Positions 8,913 to 16,482 of a stretch of 64,000 nucleotides of DNA are shown piece after piece. The stretch is from Cupriavidus gilardii (GTDB lineage: Bacteria > Pseudomonadota > Gammaproteobacteria > Burkholderiales > Burkholderiaceae). A program made the translations under genes and the position numbers. The notes beneath the pieces are model-generated. The model saw only the letters and a program-made list of their open reading frames with translations, was not told the origin of the DNA and did no database searches. The stretch covers positions 310,001 to 374,000 of the forward strand of contig NZ_JABTYE010000001.1 of the NCBI RefSeq assembly GCF_013314895.1. Reading direction: 5' to 3'. Position 1 is the first letter of the stretch. Each line of letters opens with the position of its first letter.

Positions 8913-8951
8913 CAGTCCTGTGGGTTATCGATCGGTGCATCCGCCCAAATG

Positions 8952-8985
8952 AAAAACCCGCCGCGGCTTGCGCCAGCGGCGGGTT
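8952..8985 (-). terminator. intrinsic terminator of the histone H1-like gene
   Basis: Read on the minus strand it is a 10-bp stem AACCCGCCGC/GCGGCGGGTT followed by a T-run. It lies about 110 nt beyond the TAA of the leftward H1-like gene. Confidence 0.88.
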
Positions 8986-9097
8986 GGCAGGACCGGGGTC
9001 ATGCCGACCGGATACGCGGTATCCGGTCACCTGGGCACGCGAAGGTGCCCCGAGGATTCCCGCAGGAATCGAGCGCGCACGGGTCGCGCTTCAACGC

Positions 9098-9697
9098 TTA
9101 CGGACGGCTGCCGGTCGGGAACGGCCAGGCTGCGGCCGGGCTCAGCGCGGTCTTGGCGGCCGGCGCCGGAGCCGAGGCGGGCGCGGAGGCAGGGGCCGAG
9201 GCAGGCTGGGCGGCGGCCTTCTTGCTGGCCGCCTTCTTCGCCGGCGCCTTCTTCGCGGCAGCCTTCTTGGCGGGCGCGGCCTTCTTGGCGGTCGCCTTCT
9301 TCGCGGTGGTCTTCTTGGCCGCGGCCTTCTTGGCCGGTGCCGCCTTCTTCGCCGCTACCTTCTTGGTTGCGGCCTTCTTGGCGGGGGCCTTCTTCGCTGC
9401 GGCCTTCTTGGCCGGTGCCGCCTTCTTCGCCGCTACCTTCTTGGTTGCGACCTTCTTGGCGGGGGCCTTCTTCGCTGCAGCCTTCTTGGCCGGTGCCGCC
9501 TTCTTCGCCGCTACCTTCTTGGTTGCGACCTTCTTGGCGGGCGCCTTCTTCGCTGCGGCCTTCTTGGCCGGTGCGGCCTTCTTCGCGGCGACCTTCTTCA
9601 CCGCGGTCTTCTTGGCCGGTGCGGCCTTCTTGGCGGCTGCCTTCTTGGCGGGCGCAGCCTTCTTGGCCGCAGGTTTCTTCTTCGCAGTCGTTGCCAT
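9098..9697 (-). CDS. lysine/alanine-rich histone H1-like DNA-binding protein with tandem repeats
   Basis: A 199-aa protein. I chose the ATG at 9695-9697 (MATTAKKKPAAKK) because AAGGAG lies 7 nt upstream; the longer frame adds non-basic sequence with no such site. About residues 5-160 are almost entirely K, A, P, V and T, built from KKAAPAKKAAAKKAPAK blocks with a 25-aa (75-bp) higher-order repeat present about three times. A short Ser/Ala/Pro hinge and a conserved-looking C-terminus ending AAAWPFPTGSRP follow. Bacterial H1-like proteins resemble the C-terminal tail of eukaryotic H1; they bind DNA without sequence specificity and vary in length between strains. This is a nucleoid protein by inference. 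Confidence 0.88.
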   Translation of the reverse strand: MATTAKKKPAAKKAAPAKKAAAKKAAPAKKTAVKKVAAKKAAPAKKAAAKKAPAKKVATKKVAAKKAAPAKKAAAKKAPAKKVATKKVAAKKAAPAKKAAAKKAPAKKAATKKVAAKKAAPAKKAAAKKTTAKKATAKKAAPAKKAAAKKAPAKKAASKKAAAQPASAPASAPASAPAPAAKTALSPAAAWPFPTGSRP

Positions 9698-11069
9698 GGA
9701 TGACTCCTTCACTAGAGCGTGAATATCGAATGTCCAAAATTGGCGACCCGACCGACCCGAGGCGTTAATGCCTGCAAACCCCCGGCTTGCAAACCCCAGT
9801 CGAGCGAGCGATTCATCGGCGTGCCGCAATACGGCTGCCGCACGCTAATGAATTCCTTGGCAGGCGCTTCGCGCAGGGCGAAGCTTCCGTGGCGACGTGC
9901 AACGCGATGACCCGCGCGCAACGCTCGCCGCGTCCTGCAGTATTCGATCCGCTCGCGCGTCGTTGCCCGACGACCCGCGGCTTCAAAGTAGGAGTATTCC
10001 GACGGCAGAGCTGCATTCGCGGTCATGGCCCGCGCCAGGCAGACGCCGTGTTGTTCGAGGTAGCCAACCCATCCCGTCAATGGGTCACGGGAGACTGTAC
10101 GCGTTGTAAGAAGCCAGCCCGGTCTGGTCTGCGTCAAAGTTCTGGTGCTCCTCGGCTACCTGCATCACTGCATCGATTCGCGTCGCGGTTGTTGTTCGAG
10201 TTCTTCGCTTCGCGATGTCTTGCTTCATGCAATGAAGAGAGACTCTTGTCAAGGCGAATCATAATTCGTTTGGTCGGTGATGTTAAGAAAAAAGTTCCAA
10301 AAAATCACGCCATCGGATGCACGCGCATTGCGATGACGAACGCATCGATGCGATGACATGCGCGACGCGCTGTCGAGACACGCATCGCATGCCGCGACGA
10401 CGCGCTGCGAGACCCTCGCCTTCGATCGCATCGCGGCCTCTTCGCAATGACGACGACGCGCTGTTCCACCTGCGCGCTCACACCTGGCAGCGAGCTGCTG
10501 CACGACCTTTCGCTGGCCTTGCGAACACGCAGAGAAGACACGAGGGAGAACCCGCATGCTTGCCGGAAAGCCGCTTGAAACAAGGCTTTGCGGAACACAG
10601 CGCGAACGCGTCGCAGCTGTCGTGCACCGGCTTCGCGCAGTGCGACGCGGTCTCGCCGAAGCGCATCGCGGCACCGCGCGACACGGTCGTTGCGAGTCCG
10701 ACCACGAGCGCATCGAAGAGGACAAGCACGGTCGCGACATCGAGGCCGGCCTCGCGCCTTGGCATCGCATCGCGCGTCGTCGCGCAGCGTGCGTGAGCGT
10801 CGATCGAGTGATGCGTCGACGCAACGCTTTGCCATCGCGAGCACGGTGTCGACGTCCGCTCGATAGCCGCCGACCTTCGTCCATCGCCATCGATTGCCAA
10901 TCGCTGGCCATCGATCTTCGAACGCCGCCGGTCTGCCATGCATGCGCCGACCGCATGCGGACATGCGCAGATTTCGTTACCGGCTGCGCGGACCCTGCTT
11001 CTAACATCGGCCGTCGGGCCCGCTGCGCCAGCCGCAGACGGGCATCCGTTCATCTCGGAGGAGGAAACC
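9698..11069. other. 1.37-kb stretch without a convincing gene
   Basis: The region between the H1-like gene and the MFS leader holds only short, composition-driven frames. Its right part (about 10300-10960) is rich in GCGATGACGA, CGCATCGATGCG and GCAATGACGACG modules on both strands. It resembles decayed dispersed repeats whose spurious minus-strand translation contains RRHCEEAAMRSKARV. An AT-rich island (about 10255-10312, containing TTAAGAAAAAAG and CCAAAAAATC) interrupts it. A decayed gene, a repeat cluster or an untranslated RNA are all possible. Confidence 0.6.
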
Positions 11070-11102
11070 ATGCAGAGGAGAACACCATGCAAGCGAGCGT
11101 AG
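11070..11102 (+). CDS. 10-codon upstream ORF overlapping the MFS gene start
   Basis: ATG 11070 has an excellent Shine-Dalgarno (GGAGGAGG, 5-6 nt upstream) and encodes MQRRTPCKRA before a TAG at 11100-11102. It overlaps the ATG of the MFS gene (11087) in another frame. The MFS start has its own weaker site (AGAGGAG) inside this ORF. The layout suggests translational coupling or a leader peptide. The peptide itself is not recognised, and it may simply be a chance consequence of two nearby start sites. Confidence 0.45.
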   Translation: MQRRTPCKRA

Positions 11103-12388
11103 CCCACGCCGACGCGCTGCCCACCACTCATGCCCGGGAACGCCGCCGCGCCATCGTCGCGACGGTGATCGGCAACGGCCTCGAGTGGTTCGACTTCACG
11201 GTCTACAGCTTCTTCGCGGTCATCATCGCCAGGCTGTTCTTTCCGACCGGCAACGACCTGTCGTCGCTGTTGCTGGCGGTCGCCACCTTCGGCGTCGGCT
11301 TCTTCATGCGACCGGTCGGCGGCATCGTGCTGGGCATCTACGCCGACCGGGTCGGCCGCAAGCAGGCGCTGTCGCTGACCATCCTGCTGATGGCACTGGG
11401 CACCACCATCATCGGCATCGCCCCGACCTACGACCAGATCGGCGTCTTCGCGCCGCTGCTGATCGTGGTCGCGCGCCTGATGCAGGGCTTCTCCGCCGGC
11501 GGCGAGATGGGCGGCGCGACCGCCTTCCTGACCGAGTACGCGCCGGTGCGCCAGCGCGCCTTCTATTCGAGCTGGATCCAGGCGAGCATCGGCGTCGCGG
11601 TGCTGCTCGGCGCCGCGGTCGGTACCTTCGTCACCAGCGCGCTGAGCCCCGAGGCGCTGAACAGCTGGGGCTGGCGCCTGCCCTTTCTGCTGGGCATCGT
11701 GATCGGTCCGGTCGGCTACTACATCCGTCATCACCTGGACGAGACGCCGACCTTCCGCGACAACGCCGAGCGCTCCGACTCGCCGCTCAGGGAGATCGTG
11801 CAGACCTACCCGCGCGAGACCACGGCGAGCTTCTCGATGGTGATCCTGTGGACCGTCTGCACCTACGTGCTGCTGTTCTACATGCCGACCTACTCGGTCA
11901 AAGTGCTCCAAGTGCCGCAGTCCACCGGCTTCATCGCGGGCATGGTCGGCGGCCTCGCGATCATGGTGTTCTCGCCGATCGTCGGATGGCTCGCCGACCG
12001 CATCGGCCGCCGCACGCTGCTGTCGGGCTCGGCGCTGCTGATCCTGCTGCTGGCCTATCCGATGTTCTTCTATATCAACCAGGTGCCGGGCCTCGTATCG
12101 CTGCTGGTGTTCCAGCTGGTGTTCGGCGTGCTGATCGCCGCGTACACCGGCCCGATCCTGGCGGCCTTCTCCGAACTGTTTCCGGCCAAGGTGCTGTCGA
12201 CCGGCCTGTCGGTCGCCTACAACCTGGCGGTGACCATCTTCGGCGGCTTCGCCTCGTTCATCATCACCTGGCTGATCGCCAGCACCGGCAGCACCATGGC
12301 GCCCGCCTTCTACGTGATGATCGCCGCCGCCATCAGCTTCGTCGGCACGCGCTTCGTCCGCGAGCCGGCCTATCTGCAACGACACTGA
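11087..12388 (+). CDS. MFS transporter of the metabolite:H+ symporter (MHS) type
   Basis: A 433-aa protein; ATG 11087 (MQASVAHADALPTTHARERRR) gives a normal length, while the frame extends upstream through low-complexity DNA. Twelve hydrophobic segments are expected. The MFS loop motif appears twice, as YADRVGRKQAL after TM2 (about 85-95) and LADRIGRRTLL in the second half, the mark of the alpha-ketoglutarate/proline/citrate permease branch. It imports a small organic acid, amino acid or similar molecule with protons across the inner membrane. The substrate is unknown, but the amidohydrolase 7 nt downstream is very likely its partner in using that compound. Confidence 0.9.
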   Translation: MQASVAHADALPTTHARERRRAIVATVIGNGLEWFDFTVYSFFAVIIARLFFPTGNDLSSLLLAVATFGVGFFMRPVGGIVLGIYADRVGRKQALSLTILLMALGTTIIGIAPTYDQIGVFAPLLIVVARLMQGFSAGGEMGGATAFLTEYAPVRQRAFYSSWIQASIGVAVLLGAAVGTFVTSALSPEALNSWGWRLPFLLGIVIGPVGYYIRHHLDETPTFRDNAERSDSPLREIVQTYPRETTASFSMVILWTVCTYVLLFYMPTYSVKVLQVPQSTGFIAGMVGGLAIMVFSPIVGWLADRIGRRTLLSGSALLILLLAYPMFFYINQVPGLVSLLVFQLVFGVLIAAYTGPILAAFSELFPAKVLSTGLSVAYNLAVTIFGGFASFIITWLIASTGSTMAPAFYVMIAAAISFVGTRFVREPAYLQRH

Positions 12389-12395
12389 TTTACCG

Positions 12396-13658
12396 ATGAC
12401 CAGAATCCTGCTTCAGGGCGGCAACGTCCTCGACCCGGCGCACGGCAGCCTGCTGCGCCGCCACGACGTACTGATCGAGGGCGAGCGCATCGCCGCGGTA
12501 TCGGCCACGCCGCTCGACCTGCCCCATCCGTCAGAAACGTCCGACATGCCCGATCTGCAGCGCATCGACGTCACCGGCAAGACCGTGATGCCGGGGCTGA
12601 TCGACTGCCACGTGCACGTGCTGGCCTCGCTCGCCAACCTCCGCCTCAATGCGACGCAGCCCAACGTGCTGGTGGCGATCCGCGCGCTGCCGATCATGCG
12701 GGCGATGCTCGAGCGCGGCTTCACCACCGTGCGCGATGCCGGCGGTGCCGACTGGGGCCTGTCGCAGGCGGTGGCCAGCGGCCTGATCCCGGGTCCGCGC
12801 ATCTTCCCGTCGGGCAAGGCGCTGTCGCAGACCGGCGGGCACGGCGACTTCCGCCCGCGCGGCGACACGCTCGAGCCCTGCTCGTGCGCGTTCCGCGCCG
12901 GCGCGATTGCGCGCGTGGTCGACGGCGTCGACGCGGTGCGGCTGGCGGTGCGCGAAGAGATCCAGAAGGGCGCGACCCAGATCAAGATCATGGCCTCGGG
13001 CGGGGTCGCCTCGCCGACCGATCCGATCGCCAACACGCAGTACAGCGAGGACGAGATCCGCGCCATCGTCGCGGAGGCCGAGGCCGCGCAGACCTATGTC
13101 GCGGCGCACGCCTACACGCCGCGCGCGATTGCCCGCGCGGTGCGCTGCGGCGTCCGTTCGATCGAGCACGGCAATCTGGTCGACCGCGCCGCCGCCGAGG
13201 TGATGCGCGAGCATGGCGCCTTCGTGGTGCCGACCGTGATCACCTACGAGGCGCTGGCGCGCGACGGCGCGCGGCTGGGCCTGCCGGCCGAGTCGGTGGC
13301 CAAGATCGAGACCGTGCGCCAGGCCGGCCACGACTCGCTGCGCATCTACGCCGAGGCCGGCGTGCCGATGGCCTTCGGCTCGGATCTGCTCGGCGAGATG
13401 CATCAGTGCCAGAGCGAGGAGTTCCGGATCCGCGCCGACGCGCTCGGCAACCTCGAGGCGATCCGCTCGGCGACCTCGATCGCCGCCGCGCTGCTGCAGC
13501 GCGAAGGCGAACTCGGTACCGTGCGCGCCGGCGCACTGGCCGACCTGCTGGTGGTCGACGGCGATCCGCTGGCCGACATCGGCCTGCTGATGGGTCAGGG
13601 CGAACACCTGGCACTGGTGATGCAGGGCGGGCGGATTCATACGCGCAGCGCGCAGTAG
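12396..13658 (+). CDS. metal-dependent amidohydrolase (Xaa-Pro/imidazolonepropionase-like branch)
   Basis: A 420-aa cytoplasmic enzyme starting 7 nt after the MFS stop, so the two form an operon. It is an amidohydrolase-superfamily TIM barrel: metal ligands His72 and His74 in DCHVHV, Lys197 in IKIMASGG (the usual bridging carboxylated lysine position), His238 in AAHAYT, His258 in IEHGN, and Asp330 in FGSD. GGHGD (147-151) and IKIMASGGVASPTDP are typical of the branch containing prolidase-like and carboxypeptidase-like hydrolases that cut amide bonds of N-acyl or dipeptide substrates. With the neighbouring transporter it suggests uptake and hydrolysis of a small amide; the actual substrate is not known. 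Confidence 0.88.
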   Translation: MTRILLQGGNVLDPAHGSLLRRHDVLIEGERIAAVSATPLDLPHPSETSDMPDLQRIDVTGKTVMPGLIDCHVHVLASLANLRLNATQPNVLVAIRALPIMRAMLERGFTTVRDAGGADWGLSQAVASGLIPGPRIFPSGKALSQTGGHGDFRPRGDTLEPCSCAFRAGAIARVVDGVDAVRLAVREEIQKGATQIKIMASGGVASPTDPIANTQYSEDEIRAIVAEAEAAQTYVAAHAYTPRAIARAVRCGVRSIEHGNLVDRAAAEVMREHGAFVVPTVITYEALARDGARLGLPAESVAKIETVRQAGHDSLRIYAEAGVPMAFGSDLLGEMHQCQSEEFRIRADALGNLEAIRSATSIAAALLQREGELGTVRAGALADLLVVDGDPLADIGLLMGQGEHLALVMQGGRIHTRSAQ

Positions 13659-13687
13659 CGCTGCGGTACGTCCACCTTTGTCGTTCT

Positions 13688-13805
13688 CCCTCGCCCCCTC
13701 ATGGGGGAGAGGGTTGGGGAGAGGGGGTGGATTCGAACCGCGATGGCATGATCGCCGCCCTTTCCCTCTCCCCCCCACCCCTCTCCCGCGAGCGGGAGAG
13801 GGAAG
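13688..13805 (+). repeat. hairpin-bounded dispersed repeat, copy C
   Basis: Third copy, about 118 bp: left hairpin CCCTCGCCCCC/GGGGGAGAGGG, core GGTGGATTCGAACCGCGATGG, right hairpin CTCTCCCGC/GCGGGAGAG. It is the most diverged in its core. It lies between the amidohydrolase stop and the LysR start, in the same orientation as copies A and B. Confidence 0.88.
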
Positions 13806-13879
13806 CCCCTGCGCGGGCGCGCTCGATGCCCTGGCCCATCGCTCCACTATCATGGCGGCTTGACCGACCGGACGCCGCC

Positions 13880-14794
13880 ATGCGCATTTCCCCGCTTCCT
13901 CCGCTGCCCTGCCTGATCGCCTTCGAGGCGGCGATGCGGCACGGCAGCTTCACCCGCGCTGCCGCCGAGCTGCATCTGACGCAGAGCGCGATCAGCCGGC
14001 AGGTCGCGCAGCTCGAACAATTCCTCGGCAAGAAGCTGTTCGTGCGCGAGCCGCGCGCGCTGCGGCTGACCGTCAGCGGCCAGCGCTATGCCGAGGTGGT
14101 ACAGCGGCTGCTGGTCGGCTGCGCCGAGGCGACCGAGGACGTGATGAAGCGCAAGGGGCATACCGAACTGTCGGTGGCCTGCTCGTCCGGCGTGGCGGTG
14201 CTGTGGCTGACCCCGAGGCTGGCGCGCTTTCGCGCCGCCCATCCGGACTTCCACCTGCGCCTGGTCGTCAACGACAGCCTCGCCTCGATGTCCGGGTCCG
14301 AGTTCGATATCGGCCTCTATTATTTGCGCGAGGGTCCCCCGCCGGCCTTCGCGGCGCGGCGGCTGTTCGACGAGGAAGTGTTCCCGGTCTGCGCGCCCGG
14401 CTACCTGCGCGGCCGCCGCCTGAAGCCCGCGGACCTGGTCGACGAGACGCTGCTGGTGCTGGAAGACGCCCAGCGCCAATGGATGTCCTGGGAGACCTGG
14501 CTGGCGCAGAACGGCCTGCCCGATGCGCGCCCCAGCCATCGCGTGGTGGCCAACCAGTATCCGATCCTGCTGCAGCTGGCGATCGAGGGCCACGGCATCG
14601 TGCTGGCCTGGCGCCATATGATCGATGCCTGCCTGCGCGACGGCCTGCTGGTGCGCGCGACCCAGGCGAGCGCGACGCTGGGCGGCGGCTACTACGCGGT
14701 CTGGCCACGCGAGCGCGCCGAGCCGGCGGCGGCGCGTGCCTTCCGCCAATGGCTGGTGCAGCAGAGCGGCATCGACGGCCGTGCAGGCGAATGA
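13880..14794 (+). CDS. LysR-type transcriptional regulator (GcvA-like)
   Basis: A 304-aa protein from ATG 13880. Residues 1-65 form the LysR winged helix-turn-helix (FEAAMRHGSFTRAAAELHLTQSAISRQVAQLE), and 90-300 the periplasmic-binding-protein-like effector domain. SFTRAAAELHLTQSAISRQ is the GcvA-like version of the helix-turn-helix. It is in the same direction as, and directly downstream of, the transporter-amidohydrolase pair, from which it is separated by a repeat copy, and upstream of the aldo/keto reductase. It may control either; the effector is unknown. Confidence in the family is high and in the target low. Confidence 0.92.
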   Translation: MRISPLPPLPCLIAFEAAMRHGSFTRAAAELHLTQSAISRQVAQLEQFLGKKLFVREPRALRLTVSGQRYAEVVQRLLVGCAEATEDVMKRKGHTELSVACSSGVAVLWLTPRLARFRAAHPDFHLRLVVNDSLASMSGSEFDIGLYYLREGPPPAFAARRLFDEEVFPVCAPGYLRGRRLKPADLVDETLLVLEDAQRQWMSWETWLAQNGLPDARPSHRVVANQYPILLQLAIEGHGIVLAWRHMIDACLRDGLLVRATQASATLGGGYYAVWPRERAEPAAARAFRQWLVQQSGIDGRAGE

Positions 14795-14882
14795 CGTGGG
14801 ACACGCGTGGATGGCCGCGGCATCGACCGCCAACGACATGCGCTGACCCAGCCCAACCCCCAGACACAAGGAGCGATGCGCC

Positions 14883-15716
14883 ATGAAAGACGTGCTGCTG
14901 CCCTGCGGTGAACGCGTGCCGGCCCTCGGCATGGGAACCTGGAATATCGGCGACGATCGTGCGCGCCGCGCCGAGGAGATCGCCACGCTGCGGCTTGGCC
15001 TGGATCTCGGCCTGCGCCTGATCGATACCGCCGAGATGTATGGCGAGGGACTGTCGGAGGAGTTGGTCGGCGAAGCGATCGCCGGCCGGCGCGACGAGGC
15101 GTTCCTGGTCACCAAGGTCTATCCGCACAACGCCGGACGGCGCGACGCGGTGGCGGCCTGCGAACGCAGCCTGCGGCGGCTGCGCACCGACCGCATCGAT
15201 CTGTATCTGCTGCATTGGCGCGGCGGCGTGCCGCTGGCCGAGACCATGGAGGCCTTCCTCGCGCTGCAGCAGGCCGGCAAGATCCGCCACTTCGGCGTCA
15301 GCAATCTCGACCTCGACGATATGCGCGAGCTGTGGAAGGTGCCGGGCGGCGACCGGGTCCAGACCAACCAGCTGCTGTACAACCTGGGCCGGCGCGGCAT
15401 CGAATGGGATCTGCTGCCGTGGCTGCGCGAGCGCGGCGTGCCGGTGATGGCCTACTCGCCGATCGAGCAGGCCCGGCTGCTGCGCCATGCCGGCCTGAAG
15501 GCGTTCGCCGCGCGCCACGGCATCGCGCCGGCGCAGGCCGCGCTGGCCTGGCTGCTGGCGCGCGACGGCGTGATCGCGATTCCGAAGACCGGCCGGCGCG
15601 ACGCGCTGCGCCAGAACGCCGCGGCGCTGTCGATCACGCTCGACGCCGCGCAACTGGCCGAGCTCGACGCCTTGTTTCCGCCGCCGCACGGGCCGCGTCC
15701 GCTGGAGATGCTGTAG
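14883..15716 (+). CDS. aldo/keto reductase
   Basis: A 277-aa single-domain (beta/alpha)8 oxidoreductase. The catalytic tetrad is visible: Asp48 and Tyr53 in DTAEMYGEG, Lys78 in LVTKVYPHN, and His111 in LYLLHWRG. The NADPH-binding region near residues 195-250 (MAYSPIEQARLL, IAIPKTGR) is typical of AKR family 5/YeaE-like enzymes. It reduces a carbonyl compound in the cytoplasm; the substrate is unknown. An AGGAG site precedes ATG 14883. It runs convergently towards the Lrp-type regulator, with 69 nt between the stops. Confidence 0.92.
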   Translation: MKDVLLPCGERVPALGMGTWNIGDDRARRAEEIATLRLGLDLGLRLIDTAEMYGEGLSEELVGEAIAGRRDEAFLVTKVYPHNAGRRDAVAACERSLRRLRTDRIDLYLLHWRGGVPLAETMEAFLALQQAGKIRHFGVSNLDLDDMRELWKVPGGDRVQTNQLLYNLGRRGIEWDLLPWLRERGVPVMAYSPIEQARLLRHAGLKAFAARHGIAPAQAALAWLLARDGVIAIPKTGRRDALRQNAAALSITLDAAQLAELDALFPPPHGPRPLEML

Positions 15717-15785
15717 CGCGCCGCGAGCGCTGGCCCGGAAGAAGGACCGGGGCACCGCGGCATGCGGACAACTCGGGCGCACGAC

Positions 15786-16262
15786 TCAGGCGCCGATCGG
15801 CAGCGGCGCCCCGCTCTTGACCTCGCACAGCACGATGCTGGAACGAATGCCGGTCACGCCCGGCAGCCGGAATATCACGTCGTGCAGGAAGGCATCGTAG
15901 GCGCGGATATCCGGCGTCAGCACCTTCAGCAGATAGTCGGCCTGGCCGGTGGTGCGATAGCACTCGACGATGGCCGGGCAGGTGCGCACCGCGGCTTCGA
16001 ATTCGTCGACCACGGTCTCGCTGTGGCGCGTCAGATTGATCTCCGCCAGCACACAGTTCGACAGCCCGACCCGCTCGCGGTCGACCCAGACCGTGTAGTT
16101 GCGGATCACCCCGCTCTCCTCCATCGCCTTGAGCCGCTTCCAGCAGGGCGTGACCGACAGGCCCACCGCGCCGGCCAGTTGCTGCAGCGACTGGCGCGCG
16201 TCGCGCTGCAGTTCCGCGAGGATGCGGCGGGAGTATTCGTCCAGAACCTCTTCGTTCTTCAT
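15786..16262 (-). CDS. Lrp/AsnC-family transcriptional regulator
   Basis: A 158-aa protein. The ATG at 16260-16262 (MKNEEVLDEYSRRIL) gives the usual Lrp length. Residues 8-65 are the AsnC helix-turn-helix (LQQLAGAVGLSVTPCWKRLKAMEESGVI), and 70-150 the RAM ligand-binding domain. Lrp-type proteins sense amino acids. The gene is divergent from indolepyruvate ferredoxin oxidoreductase, whose substrates derive from amino acids, so it is very likely that gene's regulator. Two short palindromes lie in the shared 220-nt region, one overlapping this start codon. Confidence 0.93.
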   Translation of the reverse strand: MKNEEVLDEYSRRILAELQRDARQSLQQLAGAVGLSVTPCWKRLKAMEESGVIRNYTVWVDRERVGLSNCVLAEINLTRHSETVVDEFEAAVRTCPAIVECYRTTGQADYLLKVLTPDIRAYDAFLHDVIFRLPGVTGIRSSIVLCEVKSGAPLPIGA

Positions 16263-16274
16263 ATCGGTCGATAT
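16261..16274. promoter_or_regulatory. inverted repeat at the lrp start (candidate autoregulatory site)
   Basis: ATATCG-GT-CGATAT: two 6-bp arms separated by 2 nt, overlapping the lrp start codon on its upstream side. Lrp/AsnC proteins commonly bind short AT-rich dyads near their own promoter. The assignment is inference. Confidence 0.35.
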
Positions 16275-16315
16275 CGAGATGGGTTTTCTCCAATCTAGGC
16301 CCTGGCGGCAAAATT

Positions 16316-16331
16316 GAGAAATCCATTTCTC
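16316..16331. promoter_or_regulatory. candidate Lrp/AsnC operator
   Basis: Perfect dyad GAGAAA-TCCA-TTTCTC, 6-bp arms, in the shared upstream region about 55 nt from the lrp start and 150 nt from the oxidoreductase start. It is the only AT-rich symmetric site of this size in the spacer, and its position fits control of both divergent genes. Confidence 0.5.
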
Positions 16332-16482
16332 CGATCGCGTGCCTAACATGGTCTTCAGGACATGGGCGGCAAGACGGCCGGCACACCGGGCGCGCATCGC
16401 CGCCGGGATGCTGCCGGGACGCCGTCCGGACGCCGCCGGCAGGCCGAAGAAGAGCTGGCCGGCGGGCCAAAAGGAGACTGCG

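Noticed and set aside
9200..9660. CRISPR-like regular repeats
   Set aside because: The periodic sequence is the coding region of the lysine/alanine-rich H1-like protein; there are no unique spacers.
10300..10460. A real gene encoding the RHCEEAAMRSKARV string
   Set aside because: Such strings are a well-known artefact of translating dispersed TCATTGCGA-type repeats. The frame lacks a start site and conserved composition.
10478..12385. 635-codon minus-strand frame covering the MFS gene and the gene-poor stretch
   Set aside because: Translation is Arg/Gln/His/Asp-rich and lacks hydrophobic segments; the plus-strand frame is a typical 12-helix transporter.
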